This document shows positions 34,525 through 43,726 of a stretch of 44,392 bases of DNA, in pieces. Each line of letters opens with the position of its first letter. Position 1 is the first letter of the stretch. This DNA comes from Chloroflexota bacterium (lineage in GTDB: Bacteria; Chloroflexota; Dehalococcoidia; Lucifugimonadales; Lucifugimonadaceae): positions 1 to 44,392 of the forward strand of contig JABIHL010000082.1 in NCBI GenBank assembly GCA_018649665.1, read 5' to 3'. A program made the position numbers and the translations under genes. The notes under the pieces are model-generated. The model did not search any database and was not told where the DNA came from. It saw only the letters and a list, made by a program, of their open reading frames with translations.

Positions 34525-37287
34525 TTACCCCGTGTTCTTTAGACCAGCGGCAACGCCGTTGATCGATAGCAGCAATGCACGCTCAACAGAAGGATCGGTC
34601 TCATCGGATGAACGACGGCGTGCCAGCAATGAAACCTGCAGATAGTTGAGCGGATCAACATAATATTCCCGCACCGCCAGAGTTCGTTTCAGAACCGGCT
34701 GGTGATCCAACAGATTTTCCTGTTCGGTTATTCGAAGCAGCTCCTGAACAGACTTATTTCGTTCTCCCTTGATGTCTTCGAATATGTGATGCAAGCTCGG
34801 ATCAACAAGCGTGTCGACGTATCGACCGGCGATCTCCATGCTCGATTTCACAAGCGTCATTTCTACGTTCGAAATAAACGTATTGAAGAACGACCACTCG
34901 TTGAACATCTCGGTGAGGACATCTCCCATTCCCGCTTCTCGAGCCTCACGAAGCGCCTGCCCAACCCCGTAGTAACCCGGCACAACCTGTCGACTCTGCA
35001 TCCAACCGAACACCCACGGAATAGCCCGAAGATCGTCGATGCTCCGCTTGCCGTCCGCTGAAGCTCGACGCGCAGGTCGTGATCCAATGTTCATTCCAGC
35101 AAGCTCTTCTACTGGAGTCGAATCCATGAAGTAATCGACGAACCCGTCGGTCTCGATCAGGCTGCGATATTTGGCGTAAGCCCGCTCGGAAATCCAGTCC
35201 ATCGCAGCGAACCACTCTTCGAGTTTTTCGTCGGTATATCGTGGCTCATCATGGAGCAAACTTGCCTCAATCACAGCAGCTACCGATAGCTCCAGATGGT
35301 TTCTAGCGAGCTCAGGAAGTCCGTATTTATCGGAAATCACTTCACCCTGCTCAGTAATCTTGATTCGCCCATCTACCGTCGCGTATGGCTGAGCCATGAT
35401 CGCGTCCTTGGTAGGTCCTCCGCCACGTCCAACCGTGCCGCCTCGACCATGGAACAACCGAATCGCAACTCCGTGCTTCTGTGCGATAGTTCGCAGCTCG
35501 CGTTGAGCCTTGTATAGCTCCCACTGCGAAGTTGTAATTCCGCCGTCTTTGTTGGAATCCGAGTAGCCGAGCATGACTTCAACGACTCCGCCTGAAGCCT
35601 CTACCAATGACTTGATCTCAGGAATCGACAGGAAGCTATCCATCACTTCGTGGCTGCGTCGAAGGTCTTCAATCTCTTCAAATAACGGAACAACAGAGAT
35701 TCGTGAAATGCCTTCTTCAGGCACCACAAGTCCTGCCTCTTTGGCGAGCACCAATACGGCGAGAAGATCGTCGATGTCACGTGTCATCGCCACGATCCAG
35801 CTTTCGATGACCTGATTTCCATAGTCGTCCTGCGCCTGGCGAACCGTGTCGACCAGATCGAGTACTTCAGTGGTCGCTGGCGAGTACGAAGCTGCTCTGG
35901 AACTAAGAATTCGCTTGGAATTAAGTTCCTCGATCAATCGTGCTGATCGCTCGTCCATCGACAGACTTCCGAATCCACCTTCAATCGATTCAACCCGATC
36001 AATGAGTTCGTTCACCGCAGTACCGGTAACTTCGGCGTGCTGTCGAATGTCCATAGTGGCGAGTGTCATTCCGAATGCCGAGATGCGCTGCATAACGCGT
36101 CGAACGGCACCGTTCGCAGATGCGCCACTCTGGTTCGCTTCGAGCGAGTCGAGCATAATTTCAAGATCAGCCAACAGCGAGTCGACGTTCGAATAACTTG
36201 CCTTACCGCTCTTAGAACCCTCGGTGGCAGAAATTCCATTAAGTACTCGTTCGTAAATAAATGCGCATTTCAGCCGATACGGCTCGTCGGCATCGAGGTT
36301 CCAGAACTCATCCCAAACCGATGGCAGCTCGGCACGATCTTTTTCGAGTGATTCTTTAAGTTCGTCCGATATTTCAACGATTCGTGTCGATTGACTAAGT
36401 GTTTGTGCGAGAGCCGCAATCGCTGGAGCGAACATCTTCAACGCCCGCTCGTGCTGCAAATCGAGAATCTGACGAGTTAGCTCGTGCGTGACGTTCGGGT
36501 TTCCGTCACGATCACCACCAACCCACGTTCCGAACTGCATCGACCTCGTAGTCGGTGTTCGAGAAATTCCGAACGTCTCCAATTGGTCATCGAGCGCCTC
36601 TTCGACCTCGGCAATGGCGAACTTAAACATGTCCTCCATGTAGTACATGATGTTGCGAGCTTCGTCAGTTGGTGCCGGGCGCTGATGCCTCAGTTCGTCA
36701 GTTTGAAGAATCTCTTCGACAACCTCAGACAATCGACTATCGATTCGGCGGGTTTCCGATACCAACAACCGTGGATTCGATCGCTCGTTCAACAGCTCAC
36801 CAACACGACGCAGCTTGTTCAGAATCGAACGCCTTGCGGCTTCAGTCGGGTGTGCAGTGTAGACCGGTCGAACTTCCAAACGATTCACAATATCGCTTAT
36901 CTCTTCAACCGAGATATTGGCTTCACGAATTCGATCAAACGCTTCTTCCAGCCATTCCCGGCGCGCTCCAGCAACACCTTTGAACTCGATTCGGTGGTGC
37001 TGCTCGGCAACGTTCGCAAGATGAAAATAACTGGTGAACGCTCGAACGGTACGAATGACCATCCACAGCGACGAATCATCGAGCTTCTTGAATAGTTCCT
37101 CACGTAGTTCAGGGTTCGGCGATTCTCTCAACGTACGAGTCGAAGCACGAACGTACTCGACCATATCGAAAATCTCGTCACCCCATAGATTCCGCAGAGT
37201 CTCACCAAGCATGTCGCCCATTCGACGAATATCCGCTCGTAGGTCGGCATCTTCGCTATCAAATTGGGTTATGTCTTGTGTGCTCAT
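34525..37287 (-). CDS. ppc: Phosphoenolpyruvate carboxylase
   Basis: Adds bicarbonate to PEP to give oxaloacetate, refilling the TCA cycle. 920 residues from ATG 37285-37287, the usual length; the frame is open 38 codons further, but that part runs back towards the next gene and is not family-like. The catalytic His is in VYTAHPTEAARR (His146). Further hallmarks are GTWVGGDRDGNP, GYSDSNKDGGITTSQW and FHGRGGTVGRGGGP. The C-terminus LLSINGVAAGLKNTG is the family ending, so the protein is complete. Allosteric sites are not obvious. It lies between the hydroxypyruvate-isomerase-like genes and pgpA, all on the minus strand. Confidence 0.97.
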   Translation of the reverse strand: MSTQDITQFDSEDADLRADIRRMGDMLGETLRNLWGDEIFDMVEYVRASTRTLRESPNPELREELFKKLDDSSLWMVIRTVRAFTSYFHLANVAEQHHRIEFKGVAGARREWLEEAFDRIREANISVEEISDIVNRLEVRPVYTAHPTEAARRSILNKLRRVGELLNERSNPRLLVSETRRIDSRLSEVVEEILQTDELRHQRPAPTDEARNIMYYMEDMFKFAIAEVEEALDDQLETFGISRTPTTRSMQFGTWVGGDRDGNPNVTHELTRQILDLQHERALKMFAPAIAALAQTLSQSTRIVEISDELKESLEKDRAELPSVWDEFWNLDADEPYRLKCAFIYERVLNGISATEGSKSGKASYSNVDSLLADLEIMLDSLEANQSGASANGAVRRVMQRISAFGMTLATMDIRQHAEVTGTAVNELIDRVESIEGGFGSLSMDERSARLIEELNSKRILSSRAASYSPATTEVLDLVDTVRQAQDDYGNQVIESWIVAMTRDIDDLLAVLVLAKEAGLVVPEEGISRISVVPLFEEIEDLRRSHEVMDSFLSIPEIKSLVEASGGVVEVMLGYSDSNKDGGITTSQWELYKAQRELRTIAQKHGVAIRLFHGRGGTVGRGGGPTKDAIMAQPYATVDGRIKITEQGEVISDKYGLPELARNHLELSVAAVIEASLLHDEPRYTDEKLEEWFAAMDWISERAYAKYRSLIETDGFVDYFMDSTPVEELAGMNIGSRPARRASADGKRSIDDLRAIPWVFGWMQSRQVVPGYYGVGQALREAREAGMGDVLTEMFNEWSFFNTFISNVEMTLVKSSMEIAGRYVDTLVDPSLHHIFEDIKGERNKSVQELLRITEQENLLDHQPVLKRTLAVREYYVDPLNYLQVSLLARRRSSDETDPSVERALLLSINGVAAGLKNTG

Positions 37288-37328
37288 ATTAGGAATCGAC
37301 CTCAGGAGTAAAAATTTTATCAACGCGT

Positions 37329-38102
37329 TTACAGCCAGGCAGAAGCCCAGCCAAGCGTTTGCTCGGTATTGCCACTCGGGCCGTACTCGCAACCAACCCA
37401 ACCGTCGTAGCCGATTTCATCGAGATACGGCAGGATGTGGTTGTAGTTGATCTCGCCCGTGCCCGGTTCGTGTCGTCCCGGATTATCGGCGATCTGAATG
37501 TGCTTGATAGATGAAAGGTTTTCTTTGACTGTAAGTGAAAGTTCACCTTCCATAATTTGCATATGGTAGAAGTCGTAAAGCAAAGCTAGATTCGGGTGAT
37601 CCGCCTCGGCGATAGCTTCTAGTCCACCCTTCGAGGTGTTCACGAAAAATCCCGGTTGGTCGCGTGTGTTGATCGGTTCAACCAACGCAATTACGCCGAC
37701 TTTCTCAAGCTCTTCGGCAGCGTGACGAATGTTGTAGATGAACATCTCGTGCGCTTCGTCGGGATCGACATCGCCTATTGGTCCGCAACCTATATTTACA
37801 CCGATGCAGCCAAGCCCGGCCGCGTACTCAACAGCCTGTGCAGTTCGTTCTGCGTACAGATCTTTGCGGTCGGCACGGAGAGCAATATTGTTGATCCCGC
37901 TGTCAGGATCGGCAACTGGTGAGTTGATAATTACGTGCTTTAGCGAATTTCGTTCAAGCCGCTCGACGATCTGGTCGATTTCAAGAGAGTACGGAGCCTG
38001 TAGCTCAACTCCCTTGAACCCAGCACGCGCCGCAGCGTCGTATCGATCGATGAGATCGTACTCGTTGAACATCCACTGCAAATTTGCTTCAAGCTTCGGC
38101 AT
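37329..38102 (-). CDS. Hydroxypyruvate isomerase / sugar-phosphate isomerase-like TIM barrel (copy 1)
   Basis: 257 residues, ATG at 38100-38102 preceded by AAGGGA. TIM barrel of the AP-endonuclease-2 family with the Hyi pattern: MPKLEANLQWMFNEY at the start, the metal-binding Glu in LVEPINTRDQPGF, YDFYHMQIMEG, IQIADNPGRHEPGTGEINY and a final Glu in GWVGCEYGP. Hyi interconverts hydroxypyruvate and tartronate semialdehyde in glyoxylate metabolism. Related epimerases have the same motifs, so the substrate is not certain. The second copy at 38218 lies 115 bp upstream on the same strand. Confidence 0.82.
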   Translation of the reverse strand: MPKLEANLQWMFNEYDLIDRYDAAARAGFKGVELQAPYSLEIDQIVERLERNSLKHVIINSPVADPDSGINNIALRADRKDLYAERTAQAVEYAAGLGCIGVNIGCGPIGDVDPDEAHEMFIYNIRHAAEELEKVGVIALVEPINTRDQPGFFVNTSKGGLEAIAEADHPNLALLYDFYHMQIMEGELSLTVKENLSSIKHIQIADNPGRHEPGTGEINYNHILPYLDEIGYDGWVGCEYGPSGNTEQTLGWASAWL

Positions 38103-38217
38103 TTACGATCCCTTTACTCCCTGAGTTCGATACAAACCGGACGCAACAACTAATTATTCAGACAGCCAGAACGAGTACGTCCACGCCGACCAATCGATTT
38201 CCACGAGCCAATTCGAA

Positions 38218-38994
38218 CTAGAGGTACTTCGCAGCCCAGCCAAGCCCGGCAACAGTATCGCCAGCCGGAGCGTCCTCACACCCAACCCAGCCGTCGTAGC
38301 CAAGTGAATCGATGTGCGGCAACAGGAAGTCGTAGTTGATCTCGCCAGTACCGGGCTCGTGTCGCCCCGGATTGTCGGCAAGCTGGAAGTGACCGATGAC
38401 ATCCATGTTTGCTTCAATCGCCCGGGTCACATCGCCTTCCATGATCTGCATGTGGTAAATGTCGTACTGAACCTTCACGTTGTCAGCACCAGTCGCCTCA
38501 ACAGCGGCTCGGCTCTGGTTCGTACGGAACACCGAGTAACCAGGAATATCTATCGTGTTGATCGCTTCGAGCAGCACCATGATGTCAGTACCTGCGACAG
38601 CTTCTGAAGCGAACTTCATATTATCGATCAACGTGTCGTGCATTTTCATGGCACTAACACCAGAAGTCGCTTTACCGGCAAGAACCGTCAGTCGATCACA
38701 GTCGAGAACTTTCGCATATTCCACAGCAGTACCAACGCCATCTTGGAACTCACCGACTCGATCTGGAAAGGCTGCGCATCCACGGTCGCCAGCTGCCCAG
38801 TCGCCCGCAGGAAAATCGAAGAGAACCTGAGTTAGGTCGTACTTGTCTAGCTTTTCCTTGATCTGCTCAGCCGGGAAGTCATACGGGAATAGATACTCGA
38901 CTCCCTTGAATCCGGCATTTGCTGCCGCTTCGAATCGGTCGAGAAAATCGACCTCATTGAACATCATCGAAAGGTTGGCGGCAAGCTTGGTCAT
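38218..38994 (-). CDS. Hydroxypyruvate isomerase-like TIM barrel (copy 2)
   Basis: 258 residues from ATG 38992-38994 (the frame stays open 32 codons further, but the extra part is not family-like). It has the same layout as copy 1: MTKLAANLSMMFNEVDFLDR, Glu in LLEAINTIDIPGY, YDIYHMQIMEGD, FQLADNPGRHEPGTGEINYD and GWVGCEDAP. It follows copy 1 by block, so a tandem duplication is clear. LPHIDSLGYDGW and LGWAAKYL match the ends. The AI-loop differences near VADPDSG (copy 1) and PAGDWAAGDRGC (copy 2) suggest different substrates. Upstream is a 258-bp A/T-rich gap with a TATATAT near 39060. Confidence 0.82.
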   Translation of the reverse strand: MTKLAANLSMMFNEVDFLDRFEAAANAGFKGVEYLFPYDFPAEQIKEKLDKYDLTQVLFDFPAGDWAAGDRGCAAFPDRVGEFQDGVGTAVEYAKVLDCDRLTVLAGKATSGVSAMKMHDTLIDNMKFASEAVAGTDIMVLLEAINTIDIPGYSVFRTNQSRAAVEATGADNVKVQYDIYHMQIMEGDVTRAIEANMDVIGHFQLADNPGRHEPGTGEINYDFLLPHIDSLGYDGWVGCEDAPAGDTVAGLGWAAKYL

Positions 38995-39252
38995 CTGGCG
39001 GGATTCTCCGTGAGTCTCTCTGATGTAACAGAGGATTGTTCGTCTATTTCCGGCTCGAATATATATAAACTCCGTGCCAAAGCTACACAATCATACTTGC
39101 AGTTCTCTATTCCCCAAAACCGCAATACGAACATGGCAATCCGATTACAACAGTGCCATTCCGCCATTCTTAATAACTGGTATTTTTTGTGACTCCAACC
39201 GTTAGCGGTTTCGATATGCTCCAGAACATGTCTCTCGACTGATCAACTGAAC

Positions 39253-40203
39253 ATGAACACTAACCACCCGACTAATAATATTCACAACGCTGAGGCACTG
39301 GCTGACGATATCGAAAAGACTCAGTCGGGCATTATTATCCCGCGTCCTGTAAAGCACCTTGGCTCTGGCTTCCGTAGCACCGTGATACGAGATGCGAGCG
39401 GTCAAGTATTCCGAATCGGCCGAACTTCAAACTCAGTGGGAGGGTATAAGCATGAGGTGAAGTTACTGCAGTTTTTACGTAACCAGTTACCTACGGCAAT
39501 ACCTGAACCACGCTTGTTTGCACCCCGTTCAGAGCAATTCCCGGGTGGAGTGATGACATACCGAGAATTGCCCGGACATACGTTGTCGACCGATGTAGCA
39601 GACGAAGACAGTTGGGGATCGCTTGCAACCGAACTCGGTGAATTTCTTGCAACCCTTCACCAAATTCCGACTACGACATTGCAAGAGCTAAAACCTCAGC
39701 CTTCGCACTCAACCATCGCTGAGTTGGAAAAAACACGAATTGAAACGACACCTACTCTTAAGAACCGCCTGAGCACAGACGAAATGTCGCGCATCAATCG
39801 ATGGTGGGATGAACTATTTTCCGCTCCGGAAATGCACGAATACTCTCCAGTGTTGATACATAACGATTTCTGGCACAAAAATATCCTAGTTAGATCGAAC
39901 CCTCCGAAACTCTCAGGAGTTATCGACTGGGAGCATTCGCGCCTCGGAGACCCGGTAATAGATTTAGTAGCTGTGCGGTATCTCGGCGACAAATTCGCTC
40001 GCCAAGTTAGGGCAGCATACTCGAATCGAATTCATGTTGACCCCATCAATATGAATTTCAGGCTTGAGCGCCAGATAGTGCTCCGGGAGTTCGGAGGGAT
40101 CGGGTACTCGATCTCCCACAATGACAATATCGAACTTGATGCGTCAATCGAAAAACTGAGAAATACCGGAGTAACCGGCATTTCGACGGGACGTTCTACC
40201 TAG
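39253..40203 (+). CDS. Phosphotransferase of the APH/choline-kinase fold
   Basis: 316 residues from ATG 39253. APH kinase fold: nucleotide-loop GSGFRSTVIRDASGQVFRIGR, then VMTYRELPGH (hinge), the catalytic loop VLIHNDFWHKNILV with HND in place of HGD, and IDWEHSRLGDP with the magnesium-binding Asp. The HND substitution keeps the catalytic Asp. The N-terminal 30 residues are Asn/His-rich and not part of the domain. The substrate is unknown. Its stop shares CTAG (40200-40203) with the stop of the opposite SDR gene. Confidence 0.78.
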   Translation: MNTNHPTNNIHNAEALADDIEKTQSGIIIPRPVKHLGSGFRSTVIRDASGQVFRIGRTSNSVGGYKHEVKLLQFLRNQLPTAIPEPRLFAPRSEQFPGGVMTYRELPGHTLSTDVADEDSWGSLATELGEFLATLHQIPTTTLQELKPQPSHSTIAELEKTRIETTPTLKNRLSTDEMSRINRWWDELFSAPEMHEYSPVLIHNDFWHKNILVRSNPPKLSGVIDWEHSRLGDPVIDLVAVRYLGDKFARQVRAAYSNRIHVDPINMNFRLERQIVLREFGGIGYSISHNDNIELDASIEKLRNTGVTGISTGRST

Positions 40204-41000
40204 TAGTAGATTGCCGTTCCAACTCCGCCACCGGCTGCTATTCCATCACCGTTTATTGCAATCGAAAGCGGCGAAGCCAGCATTGTGACCACGTAAGCGA
40301 TGTCGGCAGCATCGATGATCGTGCCTGACAAATTACCTTGCGCCAGCTTTTGCTCGACTTCCTCTTCACTAATCCCCTCGGCAACGGCACGCTTGGCGAC
40401 AACGCCTTCGGTCGCTTCTGTGCGAGTCATTCCGGGATGAATAACAGTGACGTTAATTCCATGCGTGCCAAGTTCTGCTGCAAGGTTTTTCGTCATCGCC
40501 GTTACTGCAACGTTTCGCATCGATCCGACAACAGTTCCAGTGTTGCGAGATGCCATTCCTGAAATGTTGATAATCCGCCCCCAGCCCTGCTCGGTCATAA
40601 TTGGCGCAACTTCACGCGCACATCTCAGGTAGCCCATGACTTTCACGTTCATGTGATCGTTGAACTCTTCAGTCGTCACCCCGGCAAGGGTTGGCACAGT
40701 GCTTTGTCCGCCGGGACGAGCCGCGCAGTTTACGAGAATATCGATGCCACCTAGAACAGCATTTGCTTCGGCAATCAGGTTGCGCACGCTGTCGTCAGAT
40801 CCCGTGTCGGCCACGATTCCAGTAACGATCGAACCTGTCTCGTTTGTGAGCTCTTCGGCAGTCGCATCGAGTGCTTCCTGCCCACGAGCTGAGATCACAA
40901 CCGACACACCCTCTTCCGCCAGCGTCCGCGCAATCGCCTTGCCAATTCCTCGGCTACCGCCCGTAACCACAGCACGCTTACCTAGCAGTTTTAAGTCCAT
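40200..41000 (-). CDS. Short-chain dehydrogenase-like protein lacking YxxxK
   Basis: 266 residues, ATG at 40998-41000. The NAD(P)-binding half is intact: VVTGGSRGIGKAIA, ISARG, DTGSDDSV and LVNCAARPGG. The catalytic Ser is in INISGMAS (Ser147) and Asn118 is present. The usual Tyr-x-x-x-Lys is missing: at the aligned position it reads G159-SMR-N163, just before VAVTAMTKNLAAELG, and no other YxxxK occurs nearby. It may be an inactive or non-redox member, or use another base. The IHPGMTRTE segment is normal. It is downstream of the amidase on the minus strand with 27 bases between, probably one operon. Confidence 0.85.
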   Translation of the reverse strand: MDLKLLGKRAVVTGGSRGIGKAIARTLAEEGVSVVISARGQEALDATAEELTNETGSIVTGIVADTGSDDSVRNLIAEANAVLGGIDILVNCAARPGGQSTVPTLAGVTTEEFNDHMNVKVMGYLRCAREVAPIMTEQGWGRIINISGMASRNTGTVVGSMRNVAVTAMTKNLAAELGTHGINVTVIHPGMTRTEATEGVVAKRAVAEGISEEEVEQKLAQGNLSGTIIDAADIAYVVTMLASPLSIAINGDGIAAGGGVGTAIYY

Positions 41001-41027
41001 GTTGATGATTCCTATCTTGAAGTGACG

Positions 41028-42458
41028 TTACCCAACCACACCCGGTCGTTGTTTCCAGAAATTCGTTTCGCCCTCAAAGGCGCTTGCCAACTGAAGTAGC
41101 CCCATCTCGTCGCGAGGTCGACCCACCAGCTGCAATCCAACTGGAAGCCCGTCTTTCGTAAATCCGGCCGGAACCGACATTGCTGGCAACCCCGTTACCG
41201 ACACGGTGTAGCACGGCCACATCCAGTCGAGATACGTTTCCGGCACCACGCCGTTGATGTCGTTCGGGTACTCCAGATCAATCGAGAACGGCGGCACCGA
41301 CGTCACCGGCATGGCGAGGAATTCGTACTTGTCGAAGAACCCTAAAAGCTGCTCCCACAACCGGGTACGAAGTCGCTCTGCATGTGCAACATCGATCGCC
41401 GACTGGTTCAGTCCTTGCTCAGCGTTCCATCGAACCGTTTCTTTCAACTTCTCGGAATGGTCTCGCAGGTGAGTCTCGTGCTTGATCGCAAAGCTGTAAG
41501 CCCGCAGCACTTGGAAAATTTCATCGGTAGTTGAAAAGTCGGGTTCATCGTCATCAACTATCAACCCCAGATCGTCGAACACATGCTTTACCGACTCTGT
41601 GACCCGACTGTTCTCCGCATCGATAGGTCGACCGCCAAGGTCTTTACTCCACGCAATACGAACGTCTTTGAAATCTCGTGCTAACGAACCTGCGTATCCC
41701 CCTCCGGATTCTCGCAGCGACAAAGGCGAACGAGCATCGTTACCCGCCATAACGCTGAGTTGCAGTGCGACATCATCGACGGTGCGGCCCATCGGACCAT
41801 CTGTAGAAAGATTTAGCCAACCCAGATCGCCACCAACGGAAGGAACCCGACCCGGGCTAGGTCGAATACCAACGACGTTCGACCACGCGGCAGGATTTCG
41901 TAACGAGCCGCCCAGGTCAGAACCGGTCGCAATAGTTGTCATTCCTGTCGCGAGAGCCACTCCAGCGCCGCCTGAGCTACCGCCACAGGTCTTGCTCACA
42001 TCGTACGGATTCTTGGTCGATCCAAAGACGGCATTGAACGTCTGAGATCCTGCACCGAACTCGGGAGTGTTCGACTTACCAATTACGATTGCGCCTGCTT
42101 TTTTCACCCGTTCAACAATCAGCGCGTCTGACTCTGGCACGAAATCTTTGTATATCGGTGAACCCTGAGTCGTAAGAATCCCTTTGGTGTTTTGGAGGTC
42201 TTTGATGGCGATTGGAAGACCGTACAGAGGTCCCATTTTTTCGCCAGCCATACGGGCCATATCGGCTTCGCACGCCTGCTCCAGTGCAGATTCAGCAACC
42301 ATCGTGACCATTGCGTTGACCACTGGGTTCACCCGTTCGATTTGATCCAAATGAGCATTTACTAGCTCTTCCGACAATATCTCGCCTTCAGCGATCAACT
42401 TCGCCTGCTCACGAGCAGTCTTGAACACCAATTCCGAACTCAAAGAACTATCCGCCAA
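41028..42458 (-). CDS. Amidase signature enzyme
   Basis: 476 residues from TTG 42456-42458, with GGGAG nine bases upstream. Ser-cisSer-Lys hydrolase: Lys86 in LPIAIKDLQNTKG, the cis-Ser in TCGGSSGGAG (Ser161/162) and the nucleophile Ser185 in GSDLGGSLRNPA. The later part (TDGPMGRTVDDVAL and MPVTSVPPFSIDLEYP) fits stand-alone amidases rather than GatA, since no gatB or gatC is near. It would hydrolyse an aliphatic or aryl amide. Upstream are two tandem 18-bp palindromic repeats and the cysteine synthase terminator. Confidence 0.88.
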   Translation of the reverse strand: MADSSLSSELVFKTAREQAKLIAEGEILSEELVNAHLDQIERVNPVVNAMVTMVAESALEQACEADMARMAGEKMGPLYGLPIAIKDLQNTKGILTTQGSPIYKDFVPESDALIVERVKKAGAIVIGKSNTPEFGAGSQTFNAVFGSTKNPYDVSKTCGGSSGGAGVALATGMTTIATGSDLGGSLRNPAAWSNVVGIRPSPGRVPSVGGDLGWLNLSTDGPMGRTVDDVALQLSVMAGNDARSPLSLRESGGGYAGSLARDFKDVRIAWSKDLGGRPIDAENSRVTESVKHVFDDLGLIVDDDEPDFSTTDEIFQVLRAYSFAIKHETHLRDHSEKLKETVRWNAEQGLNQSAIDVAHAERLRTRLWEQLLGFFDKYEFLAMPVTSVPPFSIDLEYPNDINGVVPETYLDWMWPCYTVSVTGLPAMSVPAGFTKDGLPVGLQLVGRPRDEMGLLQLASAFEGETNFWKQRPGVVG

Positions 42459-42492
42459 AATTCACAACTCCCAATATTGCCAACAACAATAG

Positions 42493-42528
42493 AAAACGTG
42501 CCACTGGCACAAAACGTGCCCTCGGCAC
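42493..42528. repeat. Two tandem 18-bp palindromic repeats
   Basis: AAAACGTGCCACTGGCAC (42493-42510) is followed at once by AAAACGTGCCCTCGGCAC (42511-42528). Sixteen of 18 bases match, and both copies contain the hairpin GTGCC-NNN-GGCAC. The differences lie only in the 3-nt loop. They sit between the amidase start and the cysteine synthase terminator, on the promoter side of the amidase, and could be an operator or tandem hairpins. Confidence 0.7.
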
Positions 42529-42534
42529 CACAAA

Positions 42535-42566
42535 ACGACCCCCAATCGAAAACGGTTGGGGGTCGT
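42535..42566 (-). terminator. Intrinsic terminator of the cysteine synthase gene
   Basis: ACGACCCCCAA (42535-42545) pairs perfectly over 11 bp with TTGGGGGTCGT (42556-42566), with a 10-nt loop. Read on the minus strand the stem is followed by TTTG (TTTT counting the last stem T), 41 bases after the cysteine synthase stop. Confidence 0.8.
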
Positions 42567-42606
42567 GATAGTAACTCTATTTACGAGAACTTGGGCAGCT
42601 AAGCGG

Positions 42607-43584
42607 CTACCACCAGGTCTTGCCTTCGATTTCCGATTGCTTGAACTTGAAATCTTCACCGTAAATTCCGGTTGAAAGATACTTCCAACCACCATCGGCG
42701 AACATGCAAACAATCTTGCCTTCACGGCCTTCTTTCGACCACTTCTGGGCGATCTTACGAGCCGTGGCGAACGTCGCTCCCGACGAAACTCCAACGAAGT
42801 AGCCTGCATCAGTGAGTAGTCGTCGTGTCCAGTAGAACGCCTCTTCGCCATCTACGAGAATTCGTCCATCGAGCTTATCGAGGTCGAGGATAGGCGGAAT
42901 AAATCCGTGTTCGATTGATCGCAAACCCTGCACTTTATCGTCAGGGTGCGGCGCCGTAGCAATAATCTCAATATCGGGGTTGTGCTCACGAAGAGCCTTA
43001 CCAACACCCATTAAAGTGCCACCAGTTCCAAGCCCCGCAACGAACGCGTCAACGTCCGGCATATCACGAGCGATCTCAGGCCCCGTCGTCGTGTAATGCG
43101 CTCTAGGGTTGGCGAGGTTACCGTACTGATACGGCATGTGATACGAAGGATTTTCTTCTGCCAACTGTTTGGCGACAAGAATAGATTCGTTCGTGCCTTT
43201 GTCCTTGTGCGACAGAATCACTTCTGCCCCAAACGCCTCTAGAAGATGAACTCGCTCCGGCGGAACACTCGCAGGCATAACAACTTTTACGTTGTACCCC
43301 TTGATTCGACCGATCATCGCTAAACCAAGCCCGGTGTTACCCGAGGTCGGTTCGAGAATCGTGTCACCGGGTTTGATTAGACCTTCTTTTTCAGCGGTCT
43401 GAATAAGTGATCGAGCGGCACGGTCTTTCACCGAACCGGTTGGGTTTACCGATTCGAGCTTGCCGTAGATTTTTATCTTAGGATCTGGACTCAGGATCGA
43501 CACGTCGACCAACGGCGTGTTGCCGATGGCTTGGAGTGCATCTGATTTCACCGCTGTAAACGGTGCGACATAAGTTGAGGCCAA
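42607..43584 (-). CDS. cysK: Cysteine synthase (O-acetylserine sulfhydrylase family)
   Basis: PLP enzyme joining an activated serine with sulfide or a thiocarboxylate to give cysteine. 325 residues from TTG 43582-43584. IGNTPLVDV, the Schiff-base lysine in NPTGSVKDRAA (Lys53), the substrate loop EPTSGNTGLGLA and the phosphate loop GLGTGGTLMG are all present. The C-terminal ending (SSGATFATARKIA, then FADGGWKYLSTGIY) is the CysM/CysO-dependent style seen in actinobacterial CysM, which also fits the MoeB/ThiF-like gene immediately upstream. The symbol cysM would be equally defensible. The terminator at 42535 ends the transcript. Confidence 0.9.
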   Translation of the reverse strand: MASTYVAPFTAVKSDALQAIGNTPLVDVSILSPDPKIKIYGKLESVNPTGSVKDRAARSLIQTAEKEGLIKPGDTILEPTSGNTGLGLAMIGRIKGYNVKVVMPASVPPERVHLLEAFGAEVILSHKDKGTNESILVAKQLAEENPSYHMPYQYGNLANPRAHYTTTGPEIARDMPDVDAFVAGLGTGGTLMGVGKALREHNPDIEIIATAPHPDDKVQGLRSIEHGFIPPILDLDKLDGRILVDGEEAFYWTRRLLTDAGYFVGVSSGATFATARKIAQKWSKEGREGKIVCMFADGGWKYLSTGIYGEDFKFKQSEIEGKTWW

Positions 43585-43645
43585 GAAAAATATCTTTCGT
43601 AAGTAAGTGAGTTAGTGACTAATCTCTAAGAATTTCGACCTGAGC

Positions 43646-43678
43646 GCAGTGCGTCCCGATAAATTCGAGGCGCACTGC
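43646..43678. other. Hairpin between the MoeB-like gene and the cysteine synthase
   Basis: GCAGTGCG (43646-43653) pairs with CGCACTGC (43671-43678) over 8 bp, with an outer GAG/CTC extension after a bulge and a 17-nt loop. No clear T run on the minus strand, so it may be an attenuator or processing site rather than a terminator. Confidence 0.4.
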
Positions 43679-43726
43679 TCATAGGTGCGATTATGGTTTT
43701 CCGCCCAGAGGCAAAGCACCAACTAA

